NCBI GenBank assembly: GCA_015063005.1
Contig: SUTF01000008.1
Location: forward strand, 67,060 to 131,059
Reading direction: 5' to 3'
DNA: 64,000 nt
From: Methanobrevibacter millerae
GTDB lineage: Archaea; Methanobacteriota; Methanobacteria; Methanobacteriales; Methanobacteriaceae
The number at the start of each line of letters is the position of its first letter. Position 1 is the first letter of the stretch. Both the position numbers and the translations under genes were made by a program. Shown here one piece after another: positions 1-9,580 of this stretch. The notes under the pieces were generated by a model that saw only the letters and a list, made by a program, of their open reading frames with translations, did not search any database and was not told the DNA's origin.

Positions 1-2209
1 TGTTAATGAATTTACCACCTTTAATCTTAGCGCCATTTGTTACTAAACCTGCACCATTTGCAGATGCCTTATTGTTAATGAATGTAATGTTTTCTACAAT
101 GATTTCAGCAGGTTGACTACCACTGCTTCTATATTGAGCAACATAACTGGTAACTTCATTATTGATAAATTTATCATTAATTGAAGTAATGTTATTACCG
201 CTTGCATATGCAATATTGGATGCACTACCAGTTACAGTGTTTGAATCAAAAGTGTTATTGATACTTACTAAATCACCTTGAGCATAATAAGCTGCACCAC
301 CAGAATAACCATCAATGGTATTACCTATGAAAGTATTGTTTTCTAAATGTATTACATTGCCATTATTAGCTGCTAACCAGAGTAAACCGGTTGAAGATCC
401 ACCATTACAGTTTTCAAATAATGAGTTGGTTAAAACCAAATTATAAGCGTTGATTGCTTGACCAGTTCCGTTAATAACTCTTAAATTGTCAATAAATACA
501 CCTTCATTAGGTGACTGAGCACGAATAGAACTTGAGTTTATGACAATATTATCATTCATTGTTAATGCATATGCATCTACAGGACGACCGTCACAGTTAA
601 TTAAGGTTAAGTTAACTAATGCAATTTCAAGGTTTTGACCAAATGTGAATATATTTGATCCAGATGCCCACCATCCAGTACCGGATTTTGCATGTTCAGC
701 ATCAATGATAACATTTCCATATGATTCACCAATAATAGTGATTTTTCCAACATTAGAATAAGATAAATCCCTGTTTTCAGATCCTTGGTATAAACCGTTT
801 TTAATGTGCACTGTTAAATCCACACTAGCTATAGTTCCATAATCCAAAGCTTTTTTAAGAGTTAAAAATGGATTAGCTTCACTACCATCACCAGTTGTAT
901 CATTTCCTTCAGTGGAAACCCATACTTCTGCAGGTGAGTGGTCGAAGTTTACGGTAGCTTTACCATCGACTACAGTTACATCAAAAGGATTTACATCAGA
1001 ATAAGATTGTGTACCTGAAATAGCATATTCGCCATTTTCCAATAATTTGTTTACAGTTAGTGATGCAACACCATTTGCATTAGAAGTTGCTGAACCAACA
1101 CTTTTACCATCAATATTGAAAATGACTTTTGCATTTTGGACTGTATTGCCCATGTCATCAGTTACATTAGCTTTTAATACAAATTGAGTACCATCTATTT
1201 CTACATCTTCAAAAGCAACATTTGCATTGAAATCAGTCACTGAATAAAGTGTAGCAGTTGTAGAAGTACAATTGATAAATTTATTGTTTTTAAGGTAGGA
1301 ATTTTGGAAAAATACAATTCCACCATTAGAACCGGTATAAGTACAATCAATGAATGTATTATCAGTAATATTAGCAATATTATCCCCATTATTATATCTT
1401 ACAGCTAATGCTCCAGCACTACGGGAGCTGGTTAAGTTTTTAAAGGTATTTCCTTTAATAACTGATTTACCAGTACCCACAAAAACTGCAGGAGTATCTG
1501 CCCAGGAGCTTGTTGCAGTACCACTTTCAAATACATTGTTTATTAAAGTTACTAAACCAGCATGAGAGAAATATAAATCAACATATTGATTACCTGAATT
1601 TTTGATAAATTTAGAGTTTTTGATTGTTAAATCACCATTGTCAGAATATATTGCACCTAAATTGGTAACATAGTTTTCTTCAAAAACACAGCTGTCGATT
1701 GTTAAATCTCCGGATGATCTGATTGCTGAACCCATATCGGTTCTACCATGAGTAAAAGTAATATCTTTTAAGGTTACAAATGAATCAGCACCAATAGATT
1801 TAATGATAGCAACTTCATTTTCTCCATCAAGTATTGTTCCACCGTTTGCCGCACCAACAATGGTCAAAGTTCCATTATAATTAGCGTGAGCAAAATTAAT
1901 ATTTAACGCAGTATTATTTTCTCCCGTGTATGTACCAGCAGCTAAATGAATAGTAACATCATCAGAAGCATTGACTTCAGATAATGCCTTATTTATTGTA
2001 GCATAAGGGCTAGCACTACTACCAGAACCAGAATCGGAACCAGTAGGATCCACATAAATTGCTTTTGTATTTGCAGATAAGATATCTGCAGAATTATCAT
2101 CTGTAAGTATAGAATCAGCTTCAGCTGCACTTACAGCACCAATAGATAATATAGTTAGCAAAATTATAGATACTAACATTAATTTATTTAATTTCAATAT
2201 ATCAACCAT
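1..2209 (-). CDS. Adhesin-like surface protein, beta-helix type (3' end outside window)
   Basis: The reverse strand reads open from an ATG at 2209 to the window edge, about 736 codons with no stop, so the C-terminus is missing. Residues 1-28 form a signal peptide (basic start, hydrophobic core, AVSAAEA-like cleavage region), so the product is exported. What follows is Asn/Gly/Thr-rich repeats of the pectin-lyase/parallel beta-helix kind (repeated N-N-x-F-I-N-x type turns). Two DUF1565-like module starts are visible: YVDPTGSDSGSG near residue 45 and VWVSTEGNDTTGDG near residue 425. An Ig-like stretch sits between them. Such giant adhesin-like proteins are typical of Methanobrevibacter and are thought to mediate attachment; the ligand is unknown. 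It is the first of three tandem genes on this strand. Confidence 0.9.
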   Translation of the reverse strand, partial: MVDILKLNKLMLVSIILLTILSIGAVSAAEADSILTDDNSADILSANTKAIYVDPTGSDSGSGSSASPYATINKALSEVNASDDVTIHLAAGTYTGENNTALNINFAHANYNGTLTIVGAANGGTILDGENEVAIIKSIGADSFVTLKDITFTHGRTDMGSAIRSSGDLTIDSCVFEENYVTNLGAIYSDNGDLTIKNSKFIKNSGNQYVDLYFSHAGLVTLINNVFESGTATSSWADTPAVFVGTGKSVIKGNTFKNLTSSRSAGALAVRYNNGDNIANITDNTFIDCTYTGSNGGIVFFQNSYLKNNKFINCTSTTATLYSVTDFNANVAFEDVEIDGTQFVLKANVTDDMGNTVQNAKVIFNIDGKSVGSATSNANGVASLTVNKLLENGEYAISGTQSYSDVNPFDVTVVDGKATVNFDHSPAEVWVSTEGNDTTGDGSEANPFLTLKKALDYGTIASVDLTVHIKNGLYQGSENRDLSYSNVGKITIIGESYGNVIIDAEHAKSGTGWWASGSNIFTFGQNLEIALVNLTLINCDGRPVDAYALTMNDNIVINSSSIRAQSPNEGVFIDNLRVINGTGQAINAYNLVLTNSLFENCNGGSSTGLLWLAANNGNVIHLENNTFIGNTIDGYSGGAAYYAQGDLVSINNTFDSNTVTGSASNIAYASGNNITSINDKFINNEVTSYVAQYRSSGSQPAEIIVENITFINNKASANGAGLVTNGAKIKGGKFIN

Positions 2210-2361
2210 TAATTTTTATATCAATTTAAAATTATAAAAATACAAATTAAATTGAATTTTTAAAATTTTATATAATATTTCATTACTCAATAAAAAAAAC
2301 TATAAAATAAAATGAAATATTATTATATTAATATTTATAATATGATATTTAAAGTTTTTCA

Positions 2362-2375
2362 AGCGTATTTAAAAT
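2362..2375 (-). promoter_or_regulatory. TATA-like promoter element of the first adhesin gene
   Basis: The reverse strand reads ATTTTAAATACGCT here. The same core, TTTAAATAC followed by T/G and CT, stands upstream of the two following adhesin genes. Initiation about 25 bases downstream would give a long leader of roughly 130 bases before the ATG at 2209. Role inferred from position and resemblance to archaeal TATA boxes. The T-rich run at 2385-2391 (reverse strand) probably ends the preceding adhesin transcript. Confidence 0.45.
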
Positions 2376-2399
2376 AAGTAAAAAAAGTTAAGAAAATGG

Positions 2400-5300
2400 T
2401 TAATTATTGATAATAATAGTATTGGAAATAACATAACCATTATACTCTGAAGATATGATATATTTTCCTGACATAAGATGAATGTTTAGCGAAGCTATAC
2501 CATTTTCATTAGTGATTCTATTATAAAATACCCCATTTATGTTAAACGTGACATTTTGATTTGCAAATAATCTGCCATTACCATCCAAAAGAGTGGCCTT
2601 AAATACACTGCCGTCATTGTAATTCATTACCAGATTGCTTGCAGACAATATTGGAAGTACAGTAATCTTATTACTGAATTGAAGACCTGAAGGATGGTAA
2701 GCAGTTAAAATATAATCTCCAGGATTTAAATTAATATTCAAACGAACAATACCCAAATCATTAGTTTCACGAGTGTAAAATACACCATTAATATTCATTG
2801 TAACATCAACATGCGCCAATGGTGCGCCCACATCATCCAACAACCTCACATAATACTGAGAATCGTTTTTATAATACTTGACCAAGTCATTACCAATTAT
2901 TGTTGAAAGAACCGTGACAGTGAATGACTCCATCAACCCATTATTTGGATCGCTAACCGTTAAAATATAATTTCCCGGATTTAAATTAATATTCAAACGA
3001 GCAATACCCAAATCATTAGTTTTTCTTGTGTACAATATGCCGTTAATGTTCATGGTAACATCCTTATTTACAACATCCTTGCCTTGACCATCTATTATTT
3101 TTACATAGAATTGAGAGCCGTTTCTATAATATTTAACCAAATCCTTAGCAACAATAGTGGATAAAACAGTTATTTTTGCTGTAGCAAAAGCATTTTCTTT
3201 TGAAGTTTCGCCGTAATATGAACATACAACTCTATATTCTCCAGGATTCAAATTGACGTTGAATTTGATATATCCAGATTCATCAGTTGTACGAGTATAA
3301 TTCCTTCCATTGATTTCAATAGTAATTATCTTACCAACCAAAGGATTTCCTTCAATATCCATTAGCTGAGCTTTGAACTGGGAATCATTGCGATAATATT
3401 TAACCAAATCATATGCAAACAAATAATTCAAGTCACCAGATACCACAACATAATCTGAAAATTCGGCAGGTTCATGAGCACCGTCTCCATTGAATTTAGC
3501 ATTGATTGAATAAACGCCAAATTCAGAAGACAAATTGACAAATACTTTACCATCAACATTTGTAACAACAGAATATGTCGCATTGTTAATAACAACGGAG
3601 ATTTTTGCATCAGAAATAGGGTTTTTATCCCCATCGACCAATAATATCTCATAAATGCCATCAGCCAATTTGCCTGAAATATTGCTTTGTTTTAATGACG
3701 AATATGGGATTACTTTAATCATATAGTTTTGAATTAATCCATCATTAGGATTTTGAACAGCAATATCATAATTTCCAACTTCCGAATTGATTTCCAAGGT
3801 AGCTACACCTTCACCATTAGTCATACGAACATATAAAATGCCATTAAATAACATGGATACATTGGCATTCCTTATTGGATTTCCTGAAAAATCCAAAACC
3901 TTAACGTTGAACTGAGAGGCATTTCTGTAGTATTTAACTAGATTATTAGCGACAATTGTTGATAAAACAGATACCTCAGATATGGCAAATGCATTTTCGG
4001 CAGGATTTTCAGCCAAATAGGAAGAGGTCACTGTATAGTTTCCAGGTAGGAAATCTATAACAAATAAAGCCCATCCTTCAGCATTTGTCCTATTGGTATA
4101 GTTAACTCCATCGACTGTGAAAATGATTTCCTTATCGGCCAATGGTGAACCGATTGAATCCAATAGCTGTACATTAAGCTGAGTTGAATTATGATAATAT
4201 TTGACAACATCAAAAGCAAATAAGTAAGTCAGATTACCTAACAAAACTATTTTATCTGAAAATGAAGTCTTTTCATAGTTTTCATCACCAGCATAATAAG
4301 CTCTAATATCATAAATCCCCGCAACCAAACCCAAATCAATGAAAGATTTGCCGTCATTATTTGTAGTGGTGTAATAGGTTTTATTATTAACGGTAACAAC
4401 TATTTCAGCATATTTGAGATAAACACCATATTCATCGACCAAATTGATTGCATATTCATTATTTTCGCCCAGAGAACCGCTGATGAAAGTTTTGGTTAAA
4501 TTTGCACTAGGCATTACATTGACATAATTCAGAGCACTTGATTCAAAATACCTGCTTGAACCTGAATAATATGAATTTAACATGTAATTTCCATAAGTCA
4601 GATTTAGGTTGAATACAGCAATACCTTCAGAATTTGTATTTGATGAATAGTTGGCCAAAACATTGTTTTCCATATCCATAACATTAAGGACAACAGATGA
4701 ACCAGAAATAGGATTATTCAATTCATCCTTAAGTGAAACATTATATTTCAACACTTCTGAATCATAAATACTTGAATCCTGACCGATGATAGAAGTTATA
4801 ACCTTATCCAAATCACTGACAAGTATTTTAGATGAACCACTTGAAGATAGGTAATTCGGATTTTCAAATGAATACTTTGCAACATAAGATCCTGAATTAA
4901 AATCAAGCAATACCCTTGCAATACCTTCAGTGTTTGTTGTTACGTTATACTGCTTTCCTGAAATGTCAATATTAACTTGCATATTTCTAATCGGAACATT
5001 GTTTACATTACGCAATGTTACTTCAAGATATTTGGTTTCACCTGTTCTCATTATTACATCGGATCCCATAATAAATGAAGGCATTTTATAAACAAAAATT
5101 GAACTGGCATTTTGAGCAAAAATTCCATAATAATCATTTTTATAGGAATATGTTATATTATAAATACCTGGATTAAGGTTTATCTGTAATCTAGCTTGAC
5201 CAAAGACATCAGTGATTAAATTGAATGTTTGATAAAATCCTGTTGATGAAATCGTTGCAACAATTGTTTTTCCATACTGAGAATATGCATTATAATCTTT

Positions 5301-8300
5301 AAATGAAATGACAAAATATTTATTTTCTCCATAATACTGAATCAAATCACTTGCATTTAAATCCACATTAGACAATGCAGTATTATTGTTAATTACAATA
5401 GTGGCAGCACCTGTTGATTCACTATAAAAAATACTTCCACCATAGTCATAAGTGACCAAGTAAGTTGCTTCCTCCAAATCAAAAGCAAATGTCGCTTCAC
5501 CATTACCGTCAGTGACAGCAGATAAAGATTTTAGCAATTTACCTTTATAGACATTCATGGAAACTGTTTCATTAACCAATCTTCTGCCATACATATCTGA
5601 TAGAACTACACTGTAAATTCCATTTAAAGGAATTGTAGCATGTGAAAAGCCAGATATTTTTGTTAAAACTTTTTCAATTACTATTATTCCTTCAGCTTCA
5701 GCTGAACCATATATGAAATCCCCGGCATAACTTGCTTTTATGTTATAATTTCCAGGCAAATAATTTATAGTTAATTGAGCAATTCCATTATCGTCTGTCG
5801 TTAACGTGAAAGTATCGGATAATGAATCTTTTGAAATAACGACCTTAACAGATTCTCCTTTAATCAATGTTCCTTCCGAATCTTTTAATGTGATATTATA
5901 GACATTACCTAAACCATAAAATGTAACATTAGGAACTGTTATTGTAGAATTGATAGGAAGAATAGTGATTTCAGATTCGGATGAAGATGGAGCATACCAC
6001 CCGTCACCATTAAAGTTAGCAACGATACCATAAACTCCAGTATCCAAACTTAAAATAACATCAGCTCGACCAGAAGTATCGGTTATGGAAGTGAATAACC
6101 TGGATTCCCCTTTTGAATTTGTTACATTAAAATAGATTGTCTGATTGGAAATTCCCAAATTAGACCCGTCGACCAAAATTGCATAGAAATTATTGTTTTT
6201 ACCATAAAACGTGTAGTTTAATACCTTTAAAGTTGTTGTAGCAGGCAAAACATTTACAACAGCAGAATTATCTGATTTTTCATAAAATCCGTTTCCCTCA
6301 TAATAAATGCTTATGACATACTTTCCAATAGGATATTCAAATAAGAATTCGACAAATCCATTTTCATCAGATTCACGGACAAATGATATGGTTTCATTCA
6401 TTTCATTTGTAATTTCTATAATCAAGGTTTGATTTGAAATTGAATGGCCATTGACATTGATTAATGTAGCATTATACTTATTATTCTTGCCGTAAAATGA
6501 AGTGTTTTCCATCAATATCCTTGTAGAATTATTTTTAATGGACAAATCCAAGAGTTGATTATCTATTCTTGCATAAACATTAAAGTCATTTTCAGTCTGA
6601 TTATAAGTTAGCCAAGCATCTGCAATATTGTTTTCTAAAGATATATTTGATGGACTAATATATCCATATTCAGTAGAGAAATAAACAGTCCTTTGATTTA
6701 TTGAGTAATTTAAAGGAGTTATTTTTCCATTATTATCTATTAAATTATCCAAAGATACACTAACTGAATATTTAGAAGTGTTTTCAAAAGTCATCATTAT
6801 CCAATCATTTAATGTTAGCTCACCTAAAAACTTGTAAACTTTTCTTGAATCAGGCTTTTGATTATCTCCCCACCAGTTACTTGAGTAATCAACATTTCCT
6901 GAGTATGAAAAAATATCATTACCCTCATATTGGGCAGTATTGTTTACAAAAACTGAATAATGAACCACACTAGGATTATATAATGCCCCACCATATGCGG
7001 CCTTATTGAACATGAATGTTGAATTGATTACTCTGTTTGAATTTAAAATACCGTTTCCAACATATGATGAACCATCACGAACGAAATTGGAATTCTTTTC
7101 AAACATTGAATTTAAAACCTCAACAGATGTGACTAAAAAGTTCTGATTGTTGATGAATGTTGAGGAGTTGACTCTGTTTAGATTCATTTTAAGTCCTATA
7201 TTATCGATGAAGGAACAATTATCAACGAATCCATAAAATGATGAATAGCTATCATACATTTTAAATACATTATATGGATATGCAAGATTTTTAAAATTGT
7301 TATTAATAAATGAAGAGTTTCGGAAATATGCATATCTTGAATATTCAGCATATTGCGTGCCTTTTGATGAAGTAAGAATCATAGGATGCAAATTTACAAT
7401 GGCCATATCATTATTTATGAATAGAGAATCATGAACTTCAACCAAACCAGATGATGTGAACATGTAATTATACTCCCGATAAATAGGATTGTCATAATAT
7501 CTGGTGATACCTTCAAAGGTTGAATTATACACAAAAAGCTTAGAAGAACCTTCAGAAATAGATCCGTGAATATCCGTAAAATTACATGAATCAACAATTA
7601 TTTTTGAATTTGCTGCTGAATAAATAATGGCTGTTGAATATATATCATAGAAATTAGAGTTCAAAATCGTTAAGTTTCCACCATTTAGTAAAAATAGAGG
7701 ATTGGAATAAGCAGAAGACAATAAGGTGAAATTAATATTTTTAACAATGAGATTGCCTATTGAATTAATTTGGAAAATATTCTTATTGTCATCCCTTTTT
7801 ATTACAACATCCCCCAATCCTTCTATTGTGATGTTTTTGTTAATAATTAAGTTGGAATTAGGGGAATATGAAAATGGTCCATCTATCAAATAAATAGTAT
7901 TTCCATTAAATGCTTTATTTAAAGCCTGCTGAATTGTATTATATGGATTTTCAAAACTTCCATCACCTAAAATGTCATTTCCTCTTGATTGGGAAACATA
8001 TAATGAATAGTTACTAGAGCCATTCCCAATAACCAAGCGTATCCTTTGGGAGTCAATTATTGCATAAACTAAGCTGTTTTCCGTATTATTAATTAAATAA
8101 TTTTCAAATATTCCATTGTTAAGATATCCACCAGTTTTTTCAAAATTACCGCTTTCAGATTCAAAATAGACATACCTTTGAGGCAATAATTCCGAATTAT
8201 TGAAATCATCCATTGCACCATTAGAAATTATCTTATTTAATGATGCTGTGAATTTTGCATTGGTACCTACAGAAATTGGAGATTCGTCCGCATCAAATAA

Positions 8301-9464
8301 CATTACAACCCAGTTAGTTGCATTTACCTTAGCATAGGATATTTGCGGACCATTATTTGAACCCCACCAATTTAAAGGAGCATATACTTCACTGATACCT
8401 CCATTACCTTGTATGCCTCCCAAAATAATGGAATAAGTAATGTTGAGCTTAGATTCGGGAGCATTAATTCCGTGATTAATAGTAGAGGAGATAACGGACA
8501 AATTACTGTCAAATGAAGAAACAGCTCTTTCATATGGAGATCCTGACGAAATTTGAACTTTATTTAAAAAGGCTTGTGAATCATATAATCTTAATCTGTT
8601 ATTTATTTGGGAATTATAAATCTTGGCAATACCGTCATTGAATTCAACTGTCTGCAATACAGAATTATCGGCGACCATTGATAAAGTGTGCTTACTATTT
8701 TCATCATAATCCTTGCTGGATGTGACAGAATAAATATTTGAATTATTTATTAAGAGATTTTTATAGTTATAAACAGTTAAATCAATATTATTGCTGTTTA
8801 ATCTAGCCATAGTCGTATTAACGATTGTAGTGTTTTCAAGATTGACAATAGCTTGAGCCAATGTTGTAGCAGAGCATTTTTCAAAATTAGAATTGTAAAT
8901 CTTCAAATTACCCCTATTATAAATTGCACCCATAAATCCATTCATGTTATTGATATTTACATTATTGAAAGTCAAATCTCCACGATTGGTGAAAATACCT
9001 AACTGATTTGAATTTAAATCAGCATATCCATTAATAAAATTAATATTTTCAATAATCAATGATGCACCAGGCAAAATATTGAAGAAATGATACTTATTTT
9101 CCCCATTAATTATTGCAGTAGAATTTAAAGACTTTATAGTCAAATTCTTATTAATGGTTATTTCACTGTTTAATGAACCCTTAAACTCACCACCAATCAA
9201 AACAATAGTAGAATTATCACTAGCCAGTGAAACAGCATCTTTTAAATTTGAATACGGAAAAGAGATACTGCCATCATGAGCATCTTCACTATAGTTACTG
9301 GAAACATAAATTTCTGAATTTACCTCCGATAAAGCAAAATCATTATGACTGCCCATTATATTTAAATCTGTCCCATTATCCTCTAATGCAGAAACAGCAT
9401 TTAAAGAGGATGCAATCAAAACCAATGCGATTAAAATTAAAATTATTTTTTTATATGAAATCAT
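2400..9464 (-). CDS. Giant adhesin-like protein: beta-helix plus 15 Ig-like repeats (2354 aa)
   Basis: The ATG at 9464 is preceded by GAGGAG five bases upstream. Residues 1-26 are a signal peptide. Residues about 45-950 are beta-helix modules with two DUF1565-like starts (YVSSNYSEDAHDGS near 52, YVSQSRGNDILGDG near 486). From about residue 975 to the end I count about 15 Ig-like repeats of roughly 80-95 residues; the later ones carry the signature VKYYRN-x-SQF, then NINGVFYTR, then LNINLNPG. The last repeat (NLVMNYNDGS) is of a different subtype and ends the protein. There is no transmembrane anchor or sortase motif. The domain order suggests a distal beta-helix binding head on a stalk of Ig-like repeats. 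Surface adhesion is inferred from the family. Confidence 0.92.
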   Translation of the reverse strand: MISYKKIILILIALVLIASSLNAVSALEDNGTDLNIMGSHNDFALSEVNSEIYVSSNYSEDAHDGSISFPYSNLKDAVSLASDNSTIVLIGGEFKGSLNSEITINKNLTIKSLNSTAIINGENKYHFFNILPGASLIIENINFINGYADLNSNQLGIFTNRGDLTFNNVNINNMNGFMGAIYNRGNLKIYNSNFEKCSATTLAQAIVNLENTTIVNTTMARLNSNNIDLTVYNYKNLLINNSNIYSVTSSKDYDENSKHTLSMVADNSVLQTVEFNDGIAKIYNSQINNRLRLYDSQAFLNKVQISSGSPYERAVSSFDSNLSVISSTINHGINAPESKLNITYSIILGGIQGNGGISEVYAPLNWWGSNNGPQISYAKVNATNWVVMLFDADESPISVGTNAKFTASLNKIISNGAMDDFNNSELLPQRYVYFESESGNFEKTGGYLNNGIFENYLINNTENSLVYAIIDSQRIRLVIGNGSSNYSLYVSQSRGNDILGDGSFENPYNTIQQALNKAFNGNTIYLIDGPFSYSPNSNLIINKNITIEGLGDVVIKRDDNKNIFQINSIGNLIVKNINFTLLSSAYSNPLFLLNGGNLTILNSNFYDIYSTAIIYSAANSKIIVDSCNFTDIHGSISEGSSKLFVYNSTFEGITRYYDNPIYREYNYMFTSSGLVEVHDSLFINNDMAIVNLHPMILTSSKGTQYAEYSRYAYFRNSSFINNNFKNLAYPYNVFKMYDSYSSFYGFVDNCSFIDNIGLKMNLNRVNSSTFINNQNFLVTSVEVLNSMFEKNSNFVRDGSSYVGNGILNSNRVINSTFMFNKAAYGGALYNPSVVHYSVFVNNTAQYEGNDIFSYSGNVDYSSNWWGDNQKPDSRKVYKFLGELTLNDWIMMTFENTSKYSVSVSLDNLIDNNGKITPLNYSINQRTVYFSTEYGYISPSNISLENNIADAWLTYNQTENDFNVYARIDNQLLDLSIKNNSTRILMENTSFYGKNNKYNATLINVNGHSISNQTLIIEITNEMNETISFVRESDENGFVEFLFEYPIGKYVISIYYEGNGFYEKSDNSAVVNVLPATTTLKVLNYTFYGKNNNFYAILVDGSNLGISNQTIYFNVTNSKGESRLFTSITDTSGRADVILSLDTGVYGIVANFNGDGWYAPSSSESEITILPINSTITVPNVTFYGLGNVYNITLKDSEGTLIKGESVKVVISKDSLSDTFTLTTDDNGIAQLTINYLPGNYNIKASYAGDFIYGSAEAEGIIVIEKVLTKISGFSHATIPLNGIYSVVLSDMYGRRLVNETVSMNVYKGKLLKSLSAVTDGNGEATFAFDLEEATYLVTYDYGGSIFYSESTGAATIVINNNTALSNVDLNASDLIQYYGENKYFVISFKDYNAYSQYGKTIVATISSTGFYQTFNLITDVFGQARLQINLNPGIYNITYSYKNDYYGIFAQNASSIFVYKMPSFIMGSDVIMRTGETKYLEVTLRNVNNVPIRNMQVNIDISGKQYNVTTNTEGIARVLLDFNSGSYVAKYSFENPNYLSSSGSSKILVSDLDKVITSIIGQDSSIYDSEVLKYNVSLKDELNNPISGSSVVLNVMDMENNVLANYSSNTNSEGIAVFNLNLTYGNYMLNSYYSGSSRYFESSALNYVNVMPSANLTKTFISGSLGENNEYAINLVDEYGVYLKYAEIVVTVNNKTYYTTTNNDGKSFIDLGLVAGIYDIRAYYAGDENYEKTSFSDKIVLLGNLTYLFAFDVVKYYHNSTQLNVQLLDSIGSPLADKEIIFTVDGVNYTNRTNAEGWALFVIDFLPGNYTVTSSYLAENPAENAFAISEVSVLSTIVANNLVKYYRNASQFNVKVLDFSGNPIRNANVSMLFNGILYVRMTNGEGVATLEINSEVGNYDIAVQNPNDGLIQNYMIKVIPYSSLKQSNISGKLADGIYEILLVDGDKNPISDAKISVVINNATYSVVTNVDGKVFVNLSSEFGVYSINAKFNGDGAHEPAEFSDYVVVSGDLNYLFAYDLVKYYRNDSQFKAQLMDIEGNPLVGKIITIEINGRNYTRTTDESGYIKFNVNLNPGEYRVVCSYYGETSKENAFATAKITVLSTIVAKDLVKYYRNGSQFYVKIIDGQGKDVVNKDVTMNINGILYTRKTNDLGIARLNINLNPGNYILTVSDPNNGLMESFTVTVLSTIIGNDLVKYYKNDSQYYVRLLDDVGAPLAHVDVTMNINGVFYTRETNDLGIVRLNINLNPGDYILTAYHPSGLQFSNKITVLPILSASNLVMNYNDGSVFKATLLDGNGRLFANQNVTFNINGVFYNRITNENGIASLNIHLMSGKYIISSEYNGYVISNTIIINN

Positions 9465-9530
9465 TTAACTCCTCTAAATAATATTGATTTGTTCTAAAAT
9501 GAACCTTAATGAAATAATTTTTATAATTAG

Positions 9531-9545
9531 AGAGTATTTAAAATT
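9531..9545 (-). promoter_or_regulatory. TATA-like promoter element of the second adhesin gene
   Basis: The reverse strand reads AATTTTAAATACTCT, matching the elements at 2362-2375 and 15428-15441. Expected initiation near 9510 leaves a leader of about 45 bases containing the GAGGAG ribosome binding site. The oligo-T stretches at 9552-9577 (reverse strand) probably terminate the upstream adhesin gene. Confidence 0.5.
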
Positions 9546-9580
9546 TATTGAAAAAAAAGAAAAAATTGTAGAAAAAATGA

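Noticed and set aside
2400-6500. Regular repetition that could suggest a CRISPR array
   Set aside because: The repeats are about 240-280 bases long, degenerate, and in frame as Ig-like protein domains; no short identical repeats with unique spacers were seen anywhere in the window.
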